Shown here one piece after another: positions 38,279 through 48,099 of a stretch of 64,000 bases of DNA. Numbering within the stretch: the first letter of the stretch is position 1; each line of letters opens with the position of its first letter. Below the pieces are notes generated by a model, which was not told the origin of the DNA, searched no databases, and saw only the letters and a list, made by a program, of their open reading frames with translations. The stretch comes from Bacteroidetes bacterium GWE2_42_24 (GTDB lineage Bacteria > Bacteroidota > Bacteroidia > Bacteroidales > TTA-H9). The DNA is taken from NCBI GenBank assembly GCA_001768515.1, contig MEOA01000001.1:186001-250000 (forward strand), written 5' to 3'. The position numbers and the translations under genes are program-made.

Positions 38279-41200
38279 ATGAACGACCTTATCAAGATTA
38301 TCATCGACGGAAAAACTATTCAGGGTGAACCCGGGGAGACAATCCTCCATGTGGCCAACCGATCAGGTATAGCCATTCCAACACTCTGCCATGACCCCAG
38401 ACTTGATCCCTATTCATCGTGTTACCTCTGCGTGGTAGAGGTAAAAGGAATGCGTGGGCATCAACCCGCCTGTTCAACCTGCATCACCGAAGGGATGGAG
38501 GTGACCACCAACAATGAATCCATTCGTAAATCACGCCGTACAGCACTGGAACTCATCCTTAGTAACCATTATGCCGACTGCTTCGGACCATGTCGCCAGA
38601 CTTGTCCGGCAGGTGCCGATGTTCAGGGCTACATATCACTTATCGACAAAGGGATGTATACAGAAGCCATCGGCCTTATCAAGGAAGCCAATCCGCTTCC
38701 TGCCGTTTGCGGAAGAGTTTGCGTACGACCCTGCGAAGCCGCTTGTCGCCGCTTGCTGCTAGGTGAGCCAAATGGTGTTGGAATCGACTATATGAAAAGG
38801 TTTGCAGCCGATCAGGATCTCAAATCTGCTAATCACTTCCGCCCGGCTGTAAAACCATCTACTGATAAAAAAGTAGCAATTATCGGAGCAGGTCCCGGGG
38901 GACTTTCTGCAGCCTACTGGCTTCAATGCGAAGGACATCAGACCGACATCTTCGAAGCCAATCCGAACCCGGGTGGCTGGTTACGCTATGGTATTCCCGA
39001 ATACCGTCTTCCCAACGACATCCTCGACCAGGAAATCGAAAGGATCACCGAGTTGGGAGCCCGTATCTTCTGTAACCAAAAACTCGGCGATAACCTCAGC
39101 TATGCCGATCTGAAAAATAAATATGACGCTGTGATTCTTACCATCGGTTCGCAGAAAGGGGCTAAACTGGGTGTAGAAGGCGATGAAGCCGAAAACGTGT
39201 TCTCTGGAATCGACTTCTTGCGCAACATGGAAATGACTGGGAAAAGAGCCGATTTCACCGGTAAGACTGTGGCAGTTGTCGGCGGCGGAAATACTGCCAT
39301 GGACTGCTGCCGTACAAGTATCAGGTGTGGTGCCCAAAAAGTCTACGTTATTTATAGACGCACCGAAGCCGAAATGCCGGCCAATCCTATCGAGATTCAC
39401 GAATCGAAACTTGAAGGGGTCGAATACCTGTTCCTCACCAATCCAACCCATGTTAACAAAGATGCCGACGGAAAACTTCAAAGCGTAACCTGTATCAGGA
39501 TGGAGCTTGGAGAACCTGATGCATCTGGCAGGAGACGTCCCGTTCCCGTGAAAGGTTCTGAATTCGACCTCTCTGTCAACTACATACTGGCAGCAATCGG
39601 TCAGAAAACCGAGGTTACTTTCCTCGACGATGTAAATATTCATGCCGTTGACGGCCAGCTCAAAGTAACAAAATGGGGTGATGTCGAGGCCGACAGACTT
39701 ACCCTTCAGACTGGCATCCCGGGCATGTTTGCCGCAGGCGACGGGGTGACTGGGCCGGCCACCATCATTGAGGCTATCGCCCAGGCACGGATTGCCTCTC
39801 ACAGTTGCATCCAGTATCTGATGGGGGAACCTGTAACTCCCATCAAAAAGGAGTTTATCAGCCGAAAGGAAGCGATCAAAGATCCGGAGCCCGGGATGAT
39901 GGCAGGAAAATTCGAAACTCAGGTCAGGATGGAAATGCCTGTGCTGGACGCTGCCGACCGGTTCAACTTCAATGAGGTGGAATTGGGTTACTGCTCCGAA
40001 GAAATCACACGTCATGAAGCCAGCCGCTGCCTCGAATGCGGCTGCGGCGCCATATACACCTGCGACCTTAAAAAATACGCCACCGAATACGGCGCTATAC
40101 AGAATCATTACTCGGGCGGATTCAAACAATATGATGTCGACTTCCGCCATCCATTCATCGAAATCGACAACAACAAATGCGTGCTTTGCAGCCGATGCAT
40201 CAGGATCTGCCGTGAAATTGTCGGGGCTTCAGCACTAGGACTCGTCAACCGTGGTTTCGATACTTTTGTTGCACCCGCTGCAGGCGTATCTCTGTCAGAC
40301 ACTCATTGTGAGTCATGCGGTATGTGTATATCGGCCTGCCCTACAGGAGCTATTAGCGAAAACGTACCATTTAAACCGGGTCCTGTTAAGCTGACAGCAG
40401 CCCCGACAATCGATTTCATGGGTTCCGAAGGATTTGAAGTCAACCTGATGCACCACAAGGGCTTCTTCCATGAAGCCACCGCGCGTAACGGGGTTATCAA
40501 CCAAGCGGGAAACATCAACAGGCGCTTGAAATTCGGGTACAGACTCCTCAACAACACCGACCGGATCACCAAACCAATGCTCTATCAGGACGGGCAATGG
40601 AAAGAAATCAGTTTTGAAAAGGCTCTCAACATGATAAAAGATAAGCTGACATCCGTTAAGCCCGATGAAAACGCCCTCTTTGCCGGTGCCCGCCTCACAA
40701 ATGAGGAGCAATATCTGGTGCAGAAACTAGCCAGAGGCGGACTAAAGACAAACAATGTCTCCAGCTTCCATTATCTGGGACGCGGTGATGGTTACCTCCC
40801 CAATGGTGATTTCGGTGTGCCTTTTAACGACCTGCATGGAGTTAATCATTTCTTCGTCATGGGGTGTGACCTCAATATCGACCATCCCGTAGTGAGTTTT
40901 CTGGTGGAAAATGCACGATTCAGGAATACAGCCAGGCTGATCAATATCACCACGGCCTCAGAAACACCACTCGATTATAAGGCAACAAGCACGATTAGGG
41001 TAAAAAGTTATTACGCCCTGCTGAAAGCTATGAATCACTACCTGCTACATGCCTGCAAACAAAACGACATGTACCTCAGAGCGGTCAGCCTGAACGTAGA
41101 CGAATACCGTACCCACCTCTTGGCACAGGACTATCTGCTTTTGATAAACAATTCTGGTCTGTCACAGCAGGAAGTAGAAAGCCTTGCCGATGATTATAAC

Positions 41201-41968
41201 CTGAGCCCCAATGCTATTCTGATCTTTAGCGAGAAGGAGATGTCGTCGGCTGCCTCATCTGAGGCCGCCAATCTGGCCATGATCACCGGCAAGCACGGCA
41301 AAACAATGTCAGGCTTGCTTCCCTTGCGCGAAAACAATAATTCTCAGGGTTTATGGGATATGGGCATCCGCCCGAAATTGGGTGTCGGCCAACAATCGAT
41401 AGCCGACCCCGAGTTCAGAGCTAAACTCAGCAAAAAATGGGGTGCAGACAATCTGCCCGAAACCAGTCACTGCGTCAGAAAACTACTCGAAGACGGCAAG
41501 ATAACAAACCTGCTAGTGTTCGGAGAAGACCCTGCTGGCTGTGCAATAGATAAAGCTGAAGTACCTGCGATGCTGAAAAAGGCCGGGTTTATAGTCGTGA
41601 TGGATTACTTCATGACTCCTACGGCACAACTTGCCAACCTCGTCCTGCCAGCCTCATTTCCTCTCGAAACGGGAGGCTCCTTCACCAACACCCAGCGCAA
41701 TGCACAACCTTTCCAGGCTGCGATGGACTGCAAACCTGAGCTCTCAACACCTGCTCAACTCGCTGCACTCTGTAACCTGATGGGACTGCCAACATCCGCA
41801 CAACCCGACGAAATCTTCATAGAAATGGTGCAAGTGCTTCCGGGTAAGAAATGCCATCAACTGTCGCTTCTGACAACCGAGGCTGACAACAGTGCCCGCC
41901 GCTTTGACTATGGCTGTGACGCGTTAATCAGGATGGCCGATGAAGCTTTTAAATCGGCTCTGAATTAA
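38279..41968 (+). CDS. NuoG-like subunit with an inserted GltD/NfnB flavoprotein
   Basis: A 1229-residue fusion starting 18 bases after the NuoF-like gene. In order: a plant-type [2Fe-2S] domain (about 1-75; LCHDPR, SSCYLCVVEV, ACSTC), a NuoG-type His/Cys [4Fe-4S] segment merging into the GltD N-terminal cluster domain (CGRVCVRPCEAAC), an FAD site (AIIGAGPGGLSAAYWL near 200), an NAD(P) site with VGGGNTAMDCCR and YRRTEAEMPA, the paired Arg being typical of NADPH binding, a two-cluster ferredoxin (CVLCSRCIRICR, CESCGMCISACP), then a molybdopterin-oxidoreductase-like domain (about 760-1229) lacking the expected cysteines. Together with the two upstream subunits this resembles a bifurcating NADH/NADPH/ferredoxin enzyme (StnABC type). 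Confidence 0.82.
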   Translation: MNDLIKIIIDGKTIQGEPGETILHVANRSGIAIPTLCHDPRLDPYSSCYLCVVEVKGMRGHQPACSTCITEGMEVTTNNESIRKSRRTALELILSNHYADCFGPCRQTCPAGADVQGYISLIDKGMYTEAIGLIKEANPLPAVCGRVCVRPCEAACRRLLLGEPNGVGIDYMKRFAADQDLKSANHFRPAVKPSTDKKVAIIGAGPGGLSAAYWLQCEGHQTDIFEANPNPGGWLRYGIPEYRLPNDILDQEIERITELGARIFCNQKLGDNLSYADLKNKYDAVILTIGSQKGAKLGVEGDEAENVFSGIDFLRNMEMTGKRADFTGKTVAVVGGGNTAMDCCRTSIRCGAQKVYVIYRRTEAEMPANPIEIHESKLEGVEYLFLTNPTHVNKDADGKLQSVTCIRMELGEPDASGRRRPVPVKGSEFDLSVNYILAAIGQKTEVTFLDDVNIHAVDGQLKVTKWGDVEADRLTLQTGIPGMFAAGDGVTGPATIIEAIAQARIASHSCIQYLMGEPVTPIKKEFISRKEAIKDPEPGMMAGKFETQVRMEMPVLDAADRFNFNEVELGYCSEEITRHEASRCLECGCGAIYTCDLKKYATEYGAIQNHYSGGFKQYDVDFRHPFIEIDNNKCVLCSRCIRICREIVGASALGLVNRGFDTFVAPAAGVSLSDTHCESCGMCISACPTGAISENVPFKPGPVKLTAAPTIDFMGSEGFEVNLMHHKGFFHEATARNGVINQAGNINRRLKFGYRLLNNTDRITKPMLYQDGQWKEISFEKALNMIKDKLTSVKPDENALFAGARLTNEEQYLVQKLARGGLKTNNVSSFHYLGRGDGYLPNGDFGVPFNDLHGVNHFFVMGCDLNIDHPVVSFLVENARFRNTARLINITTASETPLDYKATSTIRVKSYYALLKAMNHYLLHACKQNDMYLRAVSLNVDEYRTHLLAQDYLLLINNSGLSQQEVESLADDYNLSPNAILIFSEKEMSSAASSEAANLAMITGKHGKTMSGLLPLRENNNSQGLWDMGIRPKLGVGQQSIADPEFRAKLSKKWGADNLPETSHCVRKLLEDGKITNLLVFGEDPAGCAIDKAEVPAMLKKAGFIVVMDYFMTPTAQLANLVLPASFPLETGGSFTNTQRNAQPFQAAMDCKPELSTPAQLAALCNLMGLPTSAQPDEIFIEMVQVLPGKKCHQLSLLTTEADNSARRFDYGCDALIRMADEAFKSALN

Positions 41969-42025
41969 AACCAAATCATACAAAGCAACCATCACGGGCT
42001 AATCACCTGTGGCATTACATCTTTC

Positions 42026-42061
42026 AAACCGCAATCCTTATCAGGATTGCGGTTTTTATTT
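42026..42061 (+). terminator. Terminator of the NuoEFG-like unit
   Basis: Perfect 10-bp stem CCGCAATCCT (42029-42038) / AGGATTGCGG (42043-42052) with a TATC loop, then TTTTTATTTT. A textbook intrinsic terminator 60 bases after the stop codon. Confidence 0.92.
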
Positions 42062-42248
42062 TGCCCAGCTGATTGAACTGGTACGATAAGACACAACCTG
42101 ACCCAACCAACTTATTTTGCAAACAGATTCAGAAAAATATTGCAGATCTGGGCCATGTTGGAATAGAATTTGTAGAGAGCTGAGAAGCAAATACACCGGA
42201 TTATGACCTTATTTCAACCATAAATTAGCCATTGATGAACCGGATTCT

Positions 42249-42303
42249 TACGGTTGATCTACGGTTGATCTATGGTTGATCTACGCTTGATCTACGCTTG
42301 AAC
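42249..42303. repeat. 11-bp tandem repeat, five copies (TACGGTTGATC)
   Basis: Copies start at 42249, 42260, 42271, 42282 and 42293. The first two are identical; the others differ by one to two bases (TATGGTTGATC, TACGCTTGATC, TACGCTTGAAC). Not coding; unit length equals about one helical turn. Confidence 0.9.
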
Positions 42304-42761
42304 TGCGAAAAAAACATGAGAAAGGGCTTCCTTCTCACATATTCCACATCAGCCCATTCCTCAAGCTTATCTGATTAGGTTTTAGCCTTAAAACAAGAAA
42401 CTGCTTTCTTTCGGAATTAATAAATAACATCATGATCAACCGGTAATAAAAGCAGTAATTAGTATCAGAAGCCCAATCGGAGCAATAAAACACCATTCCA
42501 ACAACATAAAATAGTCAACCTAATAGCTTATACTGGCACAAAAGGATAATTTATAGTATAGGCCTGACAACCCAGCCTGTATCTGGTATTTAATCAGGGA
42601 ATCTGGAGACCTGGTGACATTACATCGTAAAAAACACCCTGAACAGACAACGAATTGTTCCCAATAAAAAAAAGAAAGTGTTAATATCCTGATAAAAGAA
42701 AAGCCGTTACCCGATGTCGCGTTTTGATAAACAAGGCTGAGTATTTCTTCAATAACACTAC

Positions 42762-42795
42762 AAAAAAACGGCTTGAAGAAAACCTCAAGCCGTTT
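42762..42795 (-). terminator. Terminator of the acyl-CoA ligase gene
   Basis: Minus strand: AAACGGCTTGA / TCAAGCCGTTT stem with a short loop followed by a run of seven T residues. Confidence 0.88.
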
Positions 42796-42816
42796 ATGTA
42801 TTGTTCCATGACCCTA

Positions 42817-44610
42817 TCAGGAAGAATAAACCTCTTCGATCAGGTCTTTATAAATTCTGGAGATTTCCTTTCGGCGCAGTTTCAGGGTGCTGGTCATTTC
42901 CCCTTTTTCGATGCTGAACGGTTCGGGGAGCAAGGTGAATTTCACCATCCGCTCATGAGGTTGGAGGCTCGTCTGCAGAGAGATAAAACGCTCGTTCAAG
43001 TGTTGTATCAGTTTTGGATCCTTGAGCATGTCCTCGCGTGGCTGTTCACGCAGTCGCAATTCACGGGCGAGAGCATCGATGCGGTCATAAACAGGGACAA
43101 TAAGCCCCATCACGAAACGACGGTCATCACCAATAGTTACGATCTGCTCAATAAGCGGATCCTGACCAAGCAACAATTCAATACGCTGCGGAGAGACATA
43201 TTTTCCTACCGATGTCTTCATGATGTCACGCATACGCTCGCTCATCACCAAATGACCACCCGCCTTGACCGAGCCTGCATCACCGGTATAATACCAACCA
43301 TCCCGGAGCACTGCCGCAGTTTCAACAGGCTTCTTATAGTACCCTCTGAAGACGGTATTGCCTTTGACCATGATTTCCCCCTCAGGCGAAATCTTCACAT
43401 CCACTTCAGGCATAATTTCACCAACCGAAACGAGATCAAAACCATAGTCCTTGAAACATGAGACTGATGCGGTAGTCTCGGTGGCACCATAACCATATTT
43501 TATATTAATTCCGGCGGAATGGAAGAATGTAAGCAGTTCGGTTGAAGCGGCCGCCCCGGCACATGGCATAAATCTGATTTCACCACCGAGCACCCTACGC
43601 AGCTTGCTATATACCAGCTTATGATAAAATGCAAGTTGCAATCGAAGTACGGCAGGGATGGGTTTATTGGCTGTGACATATTTCAGGCGCTCTTCACCCA
43701 CGGCCATAGCCCGCTTAAAAAAGACACGTTTTATAGCAGGCCAGCGACTGGTTTCGTCCTGAATACCCTGATAGGTCTTCTCGAAGAAACGTGGAACTGC
43801 ACACATGAGTGTTGGTTTGACTCTGGGAAGGACATCGATGACGGTTCTTGGATTCTGCAGAAAATAGTTATGCGCACCGCTATACATCATAAAATAGGCC
43901 CATCCCCTTTCAAAGATATGGCTCAATGGCAAAAACGATAACGACCTGTCGGTAGAATCTACCTTAAGCCGCATTTCATGAATCTTAAACAGATGCTTCA
44001 GGCTGCCCTGATCGAGCATCACCCCCTTTGGATCTCCTGTGGTTCCAGAGGTATAGATAATTGTAGCCAGATCGTCGATTTTGGCATCGGCCAGATGCTG
44101 ATCAAGCTGAGCCCTCAACCTGGCATCCGATTTAACGACAAACTTCGGGAGGCAGGTGCATTTCGGTTTGCTTTCGATAGACTCGGATTCATCAAAACTG
44201 ACAATCAATTCAAGCGTTGGGCAGTTTTCGAACAGTCCGCACGATTTGACCATCAAAAGAGGGTCACCAATAAAAAGCACGCGCATCGAGGTCTCCCGAA
44301 TGATATACTCCATCTGTTCGGGTGTTGAGGTAGTGTACATGGGTACGGTAACAGCACGCAAACTTTGGATAGCGTAGTCGGCTATTGACCATTCAGGTCG
44401 GTTGGGACTAATAATCCCGACATTTTCACCAGCGGTGATTCCCTGAGCTATCAGTCCCAGGGCAATTTCATCAGTGCGGCGCAGTACTTCTGTCCAGATC
44501 ATGGTTTGCCAGGTTCTCCCGGCATCGGTTGAAAAACCGTAGGCAGCTCCATCCGGAGTGGCCTTCACCCTGTTACGAAGAGTGAGGGCAATGTGATCAG
44601 CAATTATCAT
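42817..44610 (-). CDS. Long-chain acyl-CoA synthetase (AMP-forming)
   Basis: A 597-residue adenylate-forming enzyme that activates fatty acids to acyl-CoA through an acyl-AMP. It shows the P-loop-like motif IIYTSGTTGDPKGVM (near 183), the LPLSHIFERGW segment, the adenine-binding YGATETTA and the YTGDAG motif before the C-terminal subdomain, whose GKYVSPQ (usually GKYxxP) is typical of long-chain ligases (FadD15/AcsL type). The start is ATG 44610, because the -7 box at 44620-44627 leaves almost no room for the ATG at 44622. It has its own terminator and no fatty-acid genes nearby. Confidence 0.9.
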   Translation of the reverse strand: MIIADHIALTLRNRVKATPDGAAYGFSTDAGRTWQTMIWTEVLRRTDEIALGLIAQGITAGENVGIISPNRPEWSIADYAIQSLRAVTVPMYTTSTPEQMEYIIRETSMRVLFIGDPLLMVKSCGLFENCPTLELIVSFDESESIESKPKCTCLPKFVVKSDARLRAQLDQHLADAKIDDLATIIYTSGTTGDPKGVMLDQGSLKHLFKIHEMRLKVDSTDRSLSFLPLSHIFERGWAYFMMYSGAHNYFLQNPRTVIDVLPRVKPTLMCAVPRFFEKTYQGIQDETSRWPAIKRVFFKRAMAVGEERLKYVTANKPIPAVLRLQLAFYHKLVYSKLRRVLGGEIRFMPCAGAAASTELLTFFHSAGINIKYGYGATETTASVSCFKDYGFDLVSVGEIMPEVDVKISPEGEIMVKGNTVFRGYYKKPVETAAVLRDGWYYTGDAGSVKAGGHLVMSERMRDIMKTSVGKYVSPQRIELLLGQDPLIEQIVTIGDDRRFVMGLIVPVYDRIDALARELRLREQPREDMLKDPKLIQHLNERFISLQTSLQPHERMVKFTLLPEPFSIEKGEMTSTLKLRRKEISRIYKDLIEEVYSS

Positions 44611-44619
44611 AATAGTCGG

Positions 44620-44627
44620 CAAAGATA
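44620..44627 (-). promoter_or_regulatory. -7 box (TATCTTTG) of the acyl-CoA ligase
   Basis: Exact TAnnTTTG match on the minus strand, 9 bases before the ATG at 44610. The predicted leader is only a few bases, so the mRNA may be nearly leaderless. Confidence 0.45.
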
Positions 44628-44799
44628 CTGCAATTGCAATGATTGTAAAATGATTAACATTAAATATCAGGATAATTAACCTTTTTTATAAGAAAGTGTT
44701 TAATTGGACATCAATATATATTAGCAACCACGACGCATTGAACAACGAGGCTACCTGCCTGTTTTATGTGCCTTCAATTACATTTCACAGATACTTACT

Positions 44800-45978
44800 A
44801 TGACAGCCCCCGATTTCAAAAATACCGCCATCGCCTTTCAGATGCATGAAAACAGCTCACTCAGACGGGCATACTGGCTTTTCAAATCAATCAGTTCACC
44901 GTCTCTGGTCAGGACTGGTAATGCAATCGTTGTTCAAGCACTTAAAATTGGCCTTCCGGTAAGGTGGGCCATTAAGCCAACAATATACCGGCAATTTGTT
45001 GGTGGTGAGACTATCAAAGAATGTTCACCCGTGGTACAAAATCTGGCTGGTTACGGAGTAAAATCAGTGCTCGATTTCTCGATAGAAGGAAAGGAGGAAG
45101 ATGCTGATATGGAATCGGCCCTTCAGGAAACCCTCCGCTCGATTGAAAACGCTGGTAAGAATCCGAACATTCCTTTCGCAGTATTCAAGCCAACCGCCTT
45201 TATTCCACGCCGTGTGCTCGATAAAATTGAACAACCATGGACGCTGACCAGTGATGACCACGCCAGAATGGATTTGTTTAAAGCCCGAGTCGACAAACTT
45301 TGTTCGGCTGCCAGCCAGATTGGTAAACCCATCCTGGTTGATGCCGAAGACAGTTGGTATCAAAAATTCATCGACGAAATAACCGAACAAATGATGCAAC
45401 GCTACAATCGCGATAGGGCGGTTGTCTTCAACACATTACAAATGTACCGTCACGACCGCCTGGCTTTTCTGAAGAGCCAACATCAAAAGGCCGTTGATGG
45501 AAACTATTATCTGGGGGTAAAATTTGTTCGTGGCGCTTACATGGAAAAGGAAAGAGAAAGAGCCGCCCGGATGGGTTATACCTCACCAATACAGCCCGAC
45601 AAAGCCTCCACGGATCGGGATTTCGATGCCGCGCTCACATTCTGCATAGAGAATATCAGCAAAATCAGTATTTTCTGTGGCACCCACAATGAGAACAGTT
45701 GCCTGTACCTGGCAAACCTCATGCAGCAGCATAACATCCGGCCCTCCGATCCGCGAGTCTGGTTTTCGCAGTTGTATGGCATGAGTGATCACATCAGTTT
45801 CAATATGGCCATCATCGGCTATAATGTTGCCAAATATGTTCCCTATGGTCCGGTGAAGCATGTAATCCCATATCTGGCACGTCGTGCCGAAGAAAACACC
45901 AGTGTGAAAGGACAAACGGGAAGAGAGCTGGGACTGATCAGCAAAGAGCTGATAAGAAGGAGACAGGCCAAAGACTAA
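44800..45978 (+). CDS. Proline dehydrogenase
   Basis: A 392-residue FAD-dependent enzyme of the PRODH TIM-barrel family, oxidising proline to pyrroline-5-carboxylate. Landmarks are SVLDFSIEGKE near 87, DAEDSWYQ near 186, NTLQMYRHDRL, KFVRGAYMEKERERA (flavin-binding region), CGTHNE near 289 and the C-terminal YGPVKHVIPYLARRAEEN with two Arg that hold the substrate carboxylate. It is monofunctional: no aldehyde dehydrogenase domain. Electrons normally go to the quinone pool. It faces lysS, with a shared hairpin between them. Confidence 0.92.
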   Translation: MTAPDFKNTAIAFQMHENSSLRRAYWLFKSISSPSLVRTGNAIVVQALKIGLPVRWAIKPTIYRQFVGGETIKECSPVVQNLAGYGVKSVLDFSIEGKEEDADMESALQETLRSIENAGKNPNIPFAVFKPTAFIPRRVLDKIEQPWTLTSDDHARMDLFKARVDKLCSAASQIGKPILVDAEDSWYQKFIDEITEQMMQRYNRDRAVVFNTLQMYRHDRLAFLKSQHQKAVDGNYYLGVKFVRGAYMEKERERAARMGYTSPIQPDKASTDRDFDAALTFCIENISKISIFCGTHNENSCLYLANLMQQHNIRPSDPRVWFSQLYGMSDHISFNMAIIGYNVAKYVPYGPVKHVIPYLARRAEENTSVKGQTGRELGLISKELIRRRQAKD

Positions 45979-46015
45979 AAAAAAGAGGGCCACGCAGTAA
46001 AACCTGCAGGGCCCT
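45979..46015 (-). terminator. Terminator of lysS
   Basis: Minus strand: AGGGCC (46015-46010) and GGCCCT (45991-45986) enclose an inner GCAG/CTGC stem, then eight T residues. It sits between convergent lysS and the proline dehydrogenase gene and could serve both. Confidence 0.85.
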
Positions 46016-46040
46016 TATAATATTTGATTCAGGGGTCTTT

Positions 46041-47756
46041 TTACACCCCCAGCCACGACTTCACTTCATCCTGGGTAGGCATAGCAACATCGAGCTTATT
46101 TTTTTTACGGAGGCCGCCCAATTGATTAAAAAGGGCACCTGGGGCAATCTTTCTCAGTGCTTCGATAGTCTGGTAACCGGCCTGCCTTAGAACCGGAATC
46201 CACGGAGCAGGGATGCCCAAAGACACAAAATCCTCATCAATACTCACCACAGCCTTCTTTTCGGGTTTCATCTGAGGGAAGAAAAGCACTTCCTGAATAG
46301 AATGTGAGTTTGTAAGAATCATTGCCATGCGGTCGATTCCGATGCCAAGACCCGCCGTAGGGGGCATGCCATATTCGAGGGCACGCAGGAAATCCTCATC
46401 AAGAACCATAGACTCACTATCGCCACGTTTGCCCAACTCCAACTGACTTTCAAAACGCTGGCGCTGATCGATAGGGTCGTTGAGTTCACTGAACGAATTA
46501 CATATCTCTTTTCCATTACATACGGCTTCGAAACGTTCCACTAATCCGGGTTTTGAACGGTGTTTCTTTGCCAATGGCGACATTTCAACAGGGTAGTCGG
46601 TAATAAAAGTAGGTTGAATCAAGAGGGGTTCACACTTCTCACCAAAAATTTCGTCTATAATCTTTCCCTTGGCCATGGTCTCATCCAATTCAATGTTCAA
46701 TTTCAGGGCAGTCGCACGTAATTCGGCTTCATCCATTGCTGAGATATCTATCCCTGTAAAGTGCCTGATGGCCTCAAACATGGTGAAGCGGGTCCAGGGA
46801 CGTTTAAAATCAATGATGTTATCGCCTACCTGAACTTTGGTAGTACCGTGAATGTCAACAGTCATTTTTTCGACCATTTCCTCCACCAGATTCATCATCC
46901 ATTCGTAGTCTTTATAGGCGACATATAGTTCCATCTGTGTGAATTCGGGATTGTGGAAGCGATCCATTCCCTCATTGCGGAAGTCTTTGGAGAATTCATA
47001 AACCCCATCGAATCCGCCAACTATAAGTCTCTTCAAATACAACTCATTGGCGATGCGCAGATAAAGCGGCATATCGAGCGTGTTATGATGGGTCTTGAAT
47101 GGACGGGCTGCTGCACCACCATAGAGTGGTTGCAGTATGGGCGTCTCGACTTCGAGGTAACCCTTCGTGTTGAGATACTCGCGCATAGAATTGACCATCC
47201 GGGTGCGTTTGATAAAAATATCTCTAACCTCGGGGTTCACAACCAGATCAACATAGCGTTGACGGTATCGTGATTCGGGATCGGTAAAGGCATCAAATAC
47301 CTTGTCGTCCTTTTCCTTCACGACGGGAAGCGGGCGCAAAGACTTTGAGAGCAACTTCAATTCTTTAACATGGATTGAAATTTCACCCATCTGGGTAACG
47401 AACACATAACCCTTCACTCCGATGAAGTCTCCAATGTCGAGAAGACGTTTAAAAACAGTATTATAAAATGTCTTATCTTCATCATGGCAAATATCATCGC
47501 GTTTGACATAGAGCTGAATGCGACCAGAGGCGTCGAGCAGTTCAACAAACGAAGCAGCACCCATAATACGGCGACCCATGACACGGCCAGCGATGCTTAC
47601 ATCCTGAAAAAGTGTTTTATCGGTTGGGAATTTTGATTGGATCTCCGCGGCCGAGTTAGTAACTTCAAACGACTCAGCGGGGTATGGGTCAATACCCAAG
47701 TCGACGAGTTCCTTCAGCGTCGCCCGACGGATTAATTCCTGTTCACTTAATTGCAT
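46041..47756 (-). CDS. lysS: Lysyl-tRNA synthetase, class II
   Basis: A 571-residue enzyme charging tRNA-Lys. The N-terminal OB-fold anticodon-binding domain includes [18 protein letters not shown]; the catalytic core has motif 2 [16 protein letters not shown] and motif 3 [14 protein letters not shown]. After motif 3 there is an extension of about 70 residues ([13 protein letters not shown] ... EVKSWLGV), a Bacteroidota feature that looks like a helical hairpin. The start at 47756 (MQLSEQE) follows from a -7 box at 47777-47784. An open frame further upstream would begin beyond the promoter. Confidence 0.95.
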   Translation of the reverse strand: MQLSEQELIRRATLKELVDLGIDPYPAESFEVTNSAAEIQSKFPTDKTLFQDVSIAGRVMGRRIMGAASFVELLDASGRIQLYVKRDDICHDEDKTFYNTVFKRLLDIGDFIGVKGYVFVTQMGEISIHVKELKLLSKSLRPLPVVKEKDDKVFDAFTDPESRYRQRYVDLVVNPEVRDIFIKRTRMVNSMREYLNTKGYLEVETPILQPLYGGAAARPFKTHHNTLDMPLYLRIANELYLKRLIVGGFDGVYEFSKDFRNEGMDRFHNPEFTQMELYVAYKDYEWMMNLVEEMVEKMTVDIHGTTKVQVGDNIIDFKRPWTRFTMFEAIRHFTGIDISAMDEAELRATALKLNIELDETMAKGKIIDEIFGEKCEPLLIQPTFITDYPVEMSPLAKKHRSKPGLVERFEAVCNGKEICNSFSELNDPIDQRQRFESQLELGKRGDSESMVLDEDFLRALEYGMPPTAGLGIGIDRMAMILTNSHSIQEVLFFPQMKPEKKAVVSIDEDFVSLGIPAPWIPVLRQAGYQTIEALRKIAPGALFNQLGGLRKKNKLDVAMPTQDEVKSWLGV

Positions 47757-47776
47757 AGCTATTTGTAATTTACACG

Positions 47777-47784
47777 CAAAGGTA
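47777..47784 (-). promoter_or_regulatory. -7 box (TACCTTTG) of lysS
   Basis: Exact TAnnTTTG match on the minus strand, 20 bases before the lysS ATG. It decides the start at 47756. Confidence 0.5.
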
Positions 47785-48034
47785 CAAAACGGCGCTGACA
47801 TGAAGCTCCACCCAAAAAAATATCCTAAGTGAAATATGATCAAAATGTGTAAGACAAACAACTATAAAACAAACATATACTGTTTTTGGAGATAGGTATA
47901 CGCCCACTTAATGATTGTTTTATGCAACAAAATTATCCACGAATTGTTATAAAGAGGCAACTTTCTGACTAAAAGCAATGTCTACTTTTTTACCTTGTTT
48001 CTGTTTATGATAGAATAATGCTTTTAGCTAAAAC

Positions 48035-48064
48035 TTGACAAGGTTCTACTGATTTTGTATATTG
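48035..48064 (+). promoter_or_regulatory. Possible promoter of the small membrane protein gene
   Basis: TTG (48035-48037), 20 bases, then TATATTG, which lacks one T of the TAnnTTTG consensus. It lies 35 bases before the ATG at 48100. Confidence 0.35.
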
Positions 48065-48099
48065 CACAAGCTATTGAACCAACCAAACCCGAATACATT

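Larger units (their letters stand above)
41969..42816. other. 0.85-kb gene-free stretch
   Basis: Between the NuoG-like gene and the acyl-CoA ligase. It holds two terminators, a five-copy 11-bp tandem repeat and otherwise A+T-rich DNA in which I see no gene. An open frame from 42724 is the antisense of the ligase gene. Confidence 0.65.
47757..48099. other. Gene-free divergent region lysS / small ORF
   Basis: About 340 A+T-rich bases. It holds the lysS -7 box and a possible promoter for the small gene at 48100. Nothing else was recognised. Confidence 0.6.

Noticed and set aside
38981..40150. Long open frame (389 codons) on the minus strand
   Set aside because: It lies wholly antisense to the well-supported NuoG/GltD fusion and its translation shows no family features; an artefact of codon usage.
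40300..41968. Selenocysteine or molybdenum-dependent formate dehydrogenase
   Set aside because: No in-frame TGA, no Cys at the active-site position, and the cluster motif is absent.
42724..43461. Open frame of 245 codons on the plus strand
   Set aside because: Antisense of the acyl-CoA ligase 3' end and its terminator hairpin; no recognisable domain.
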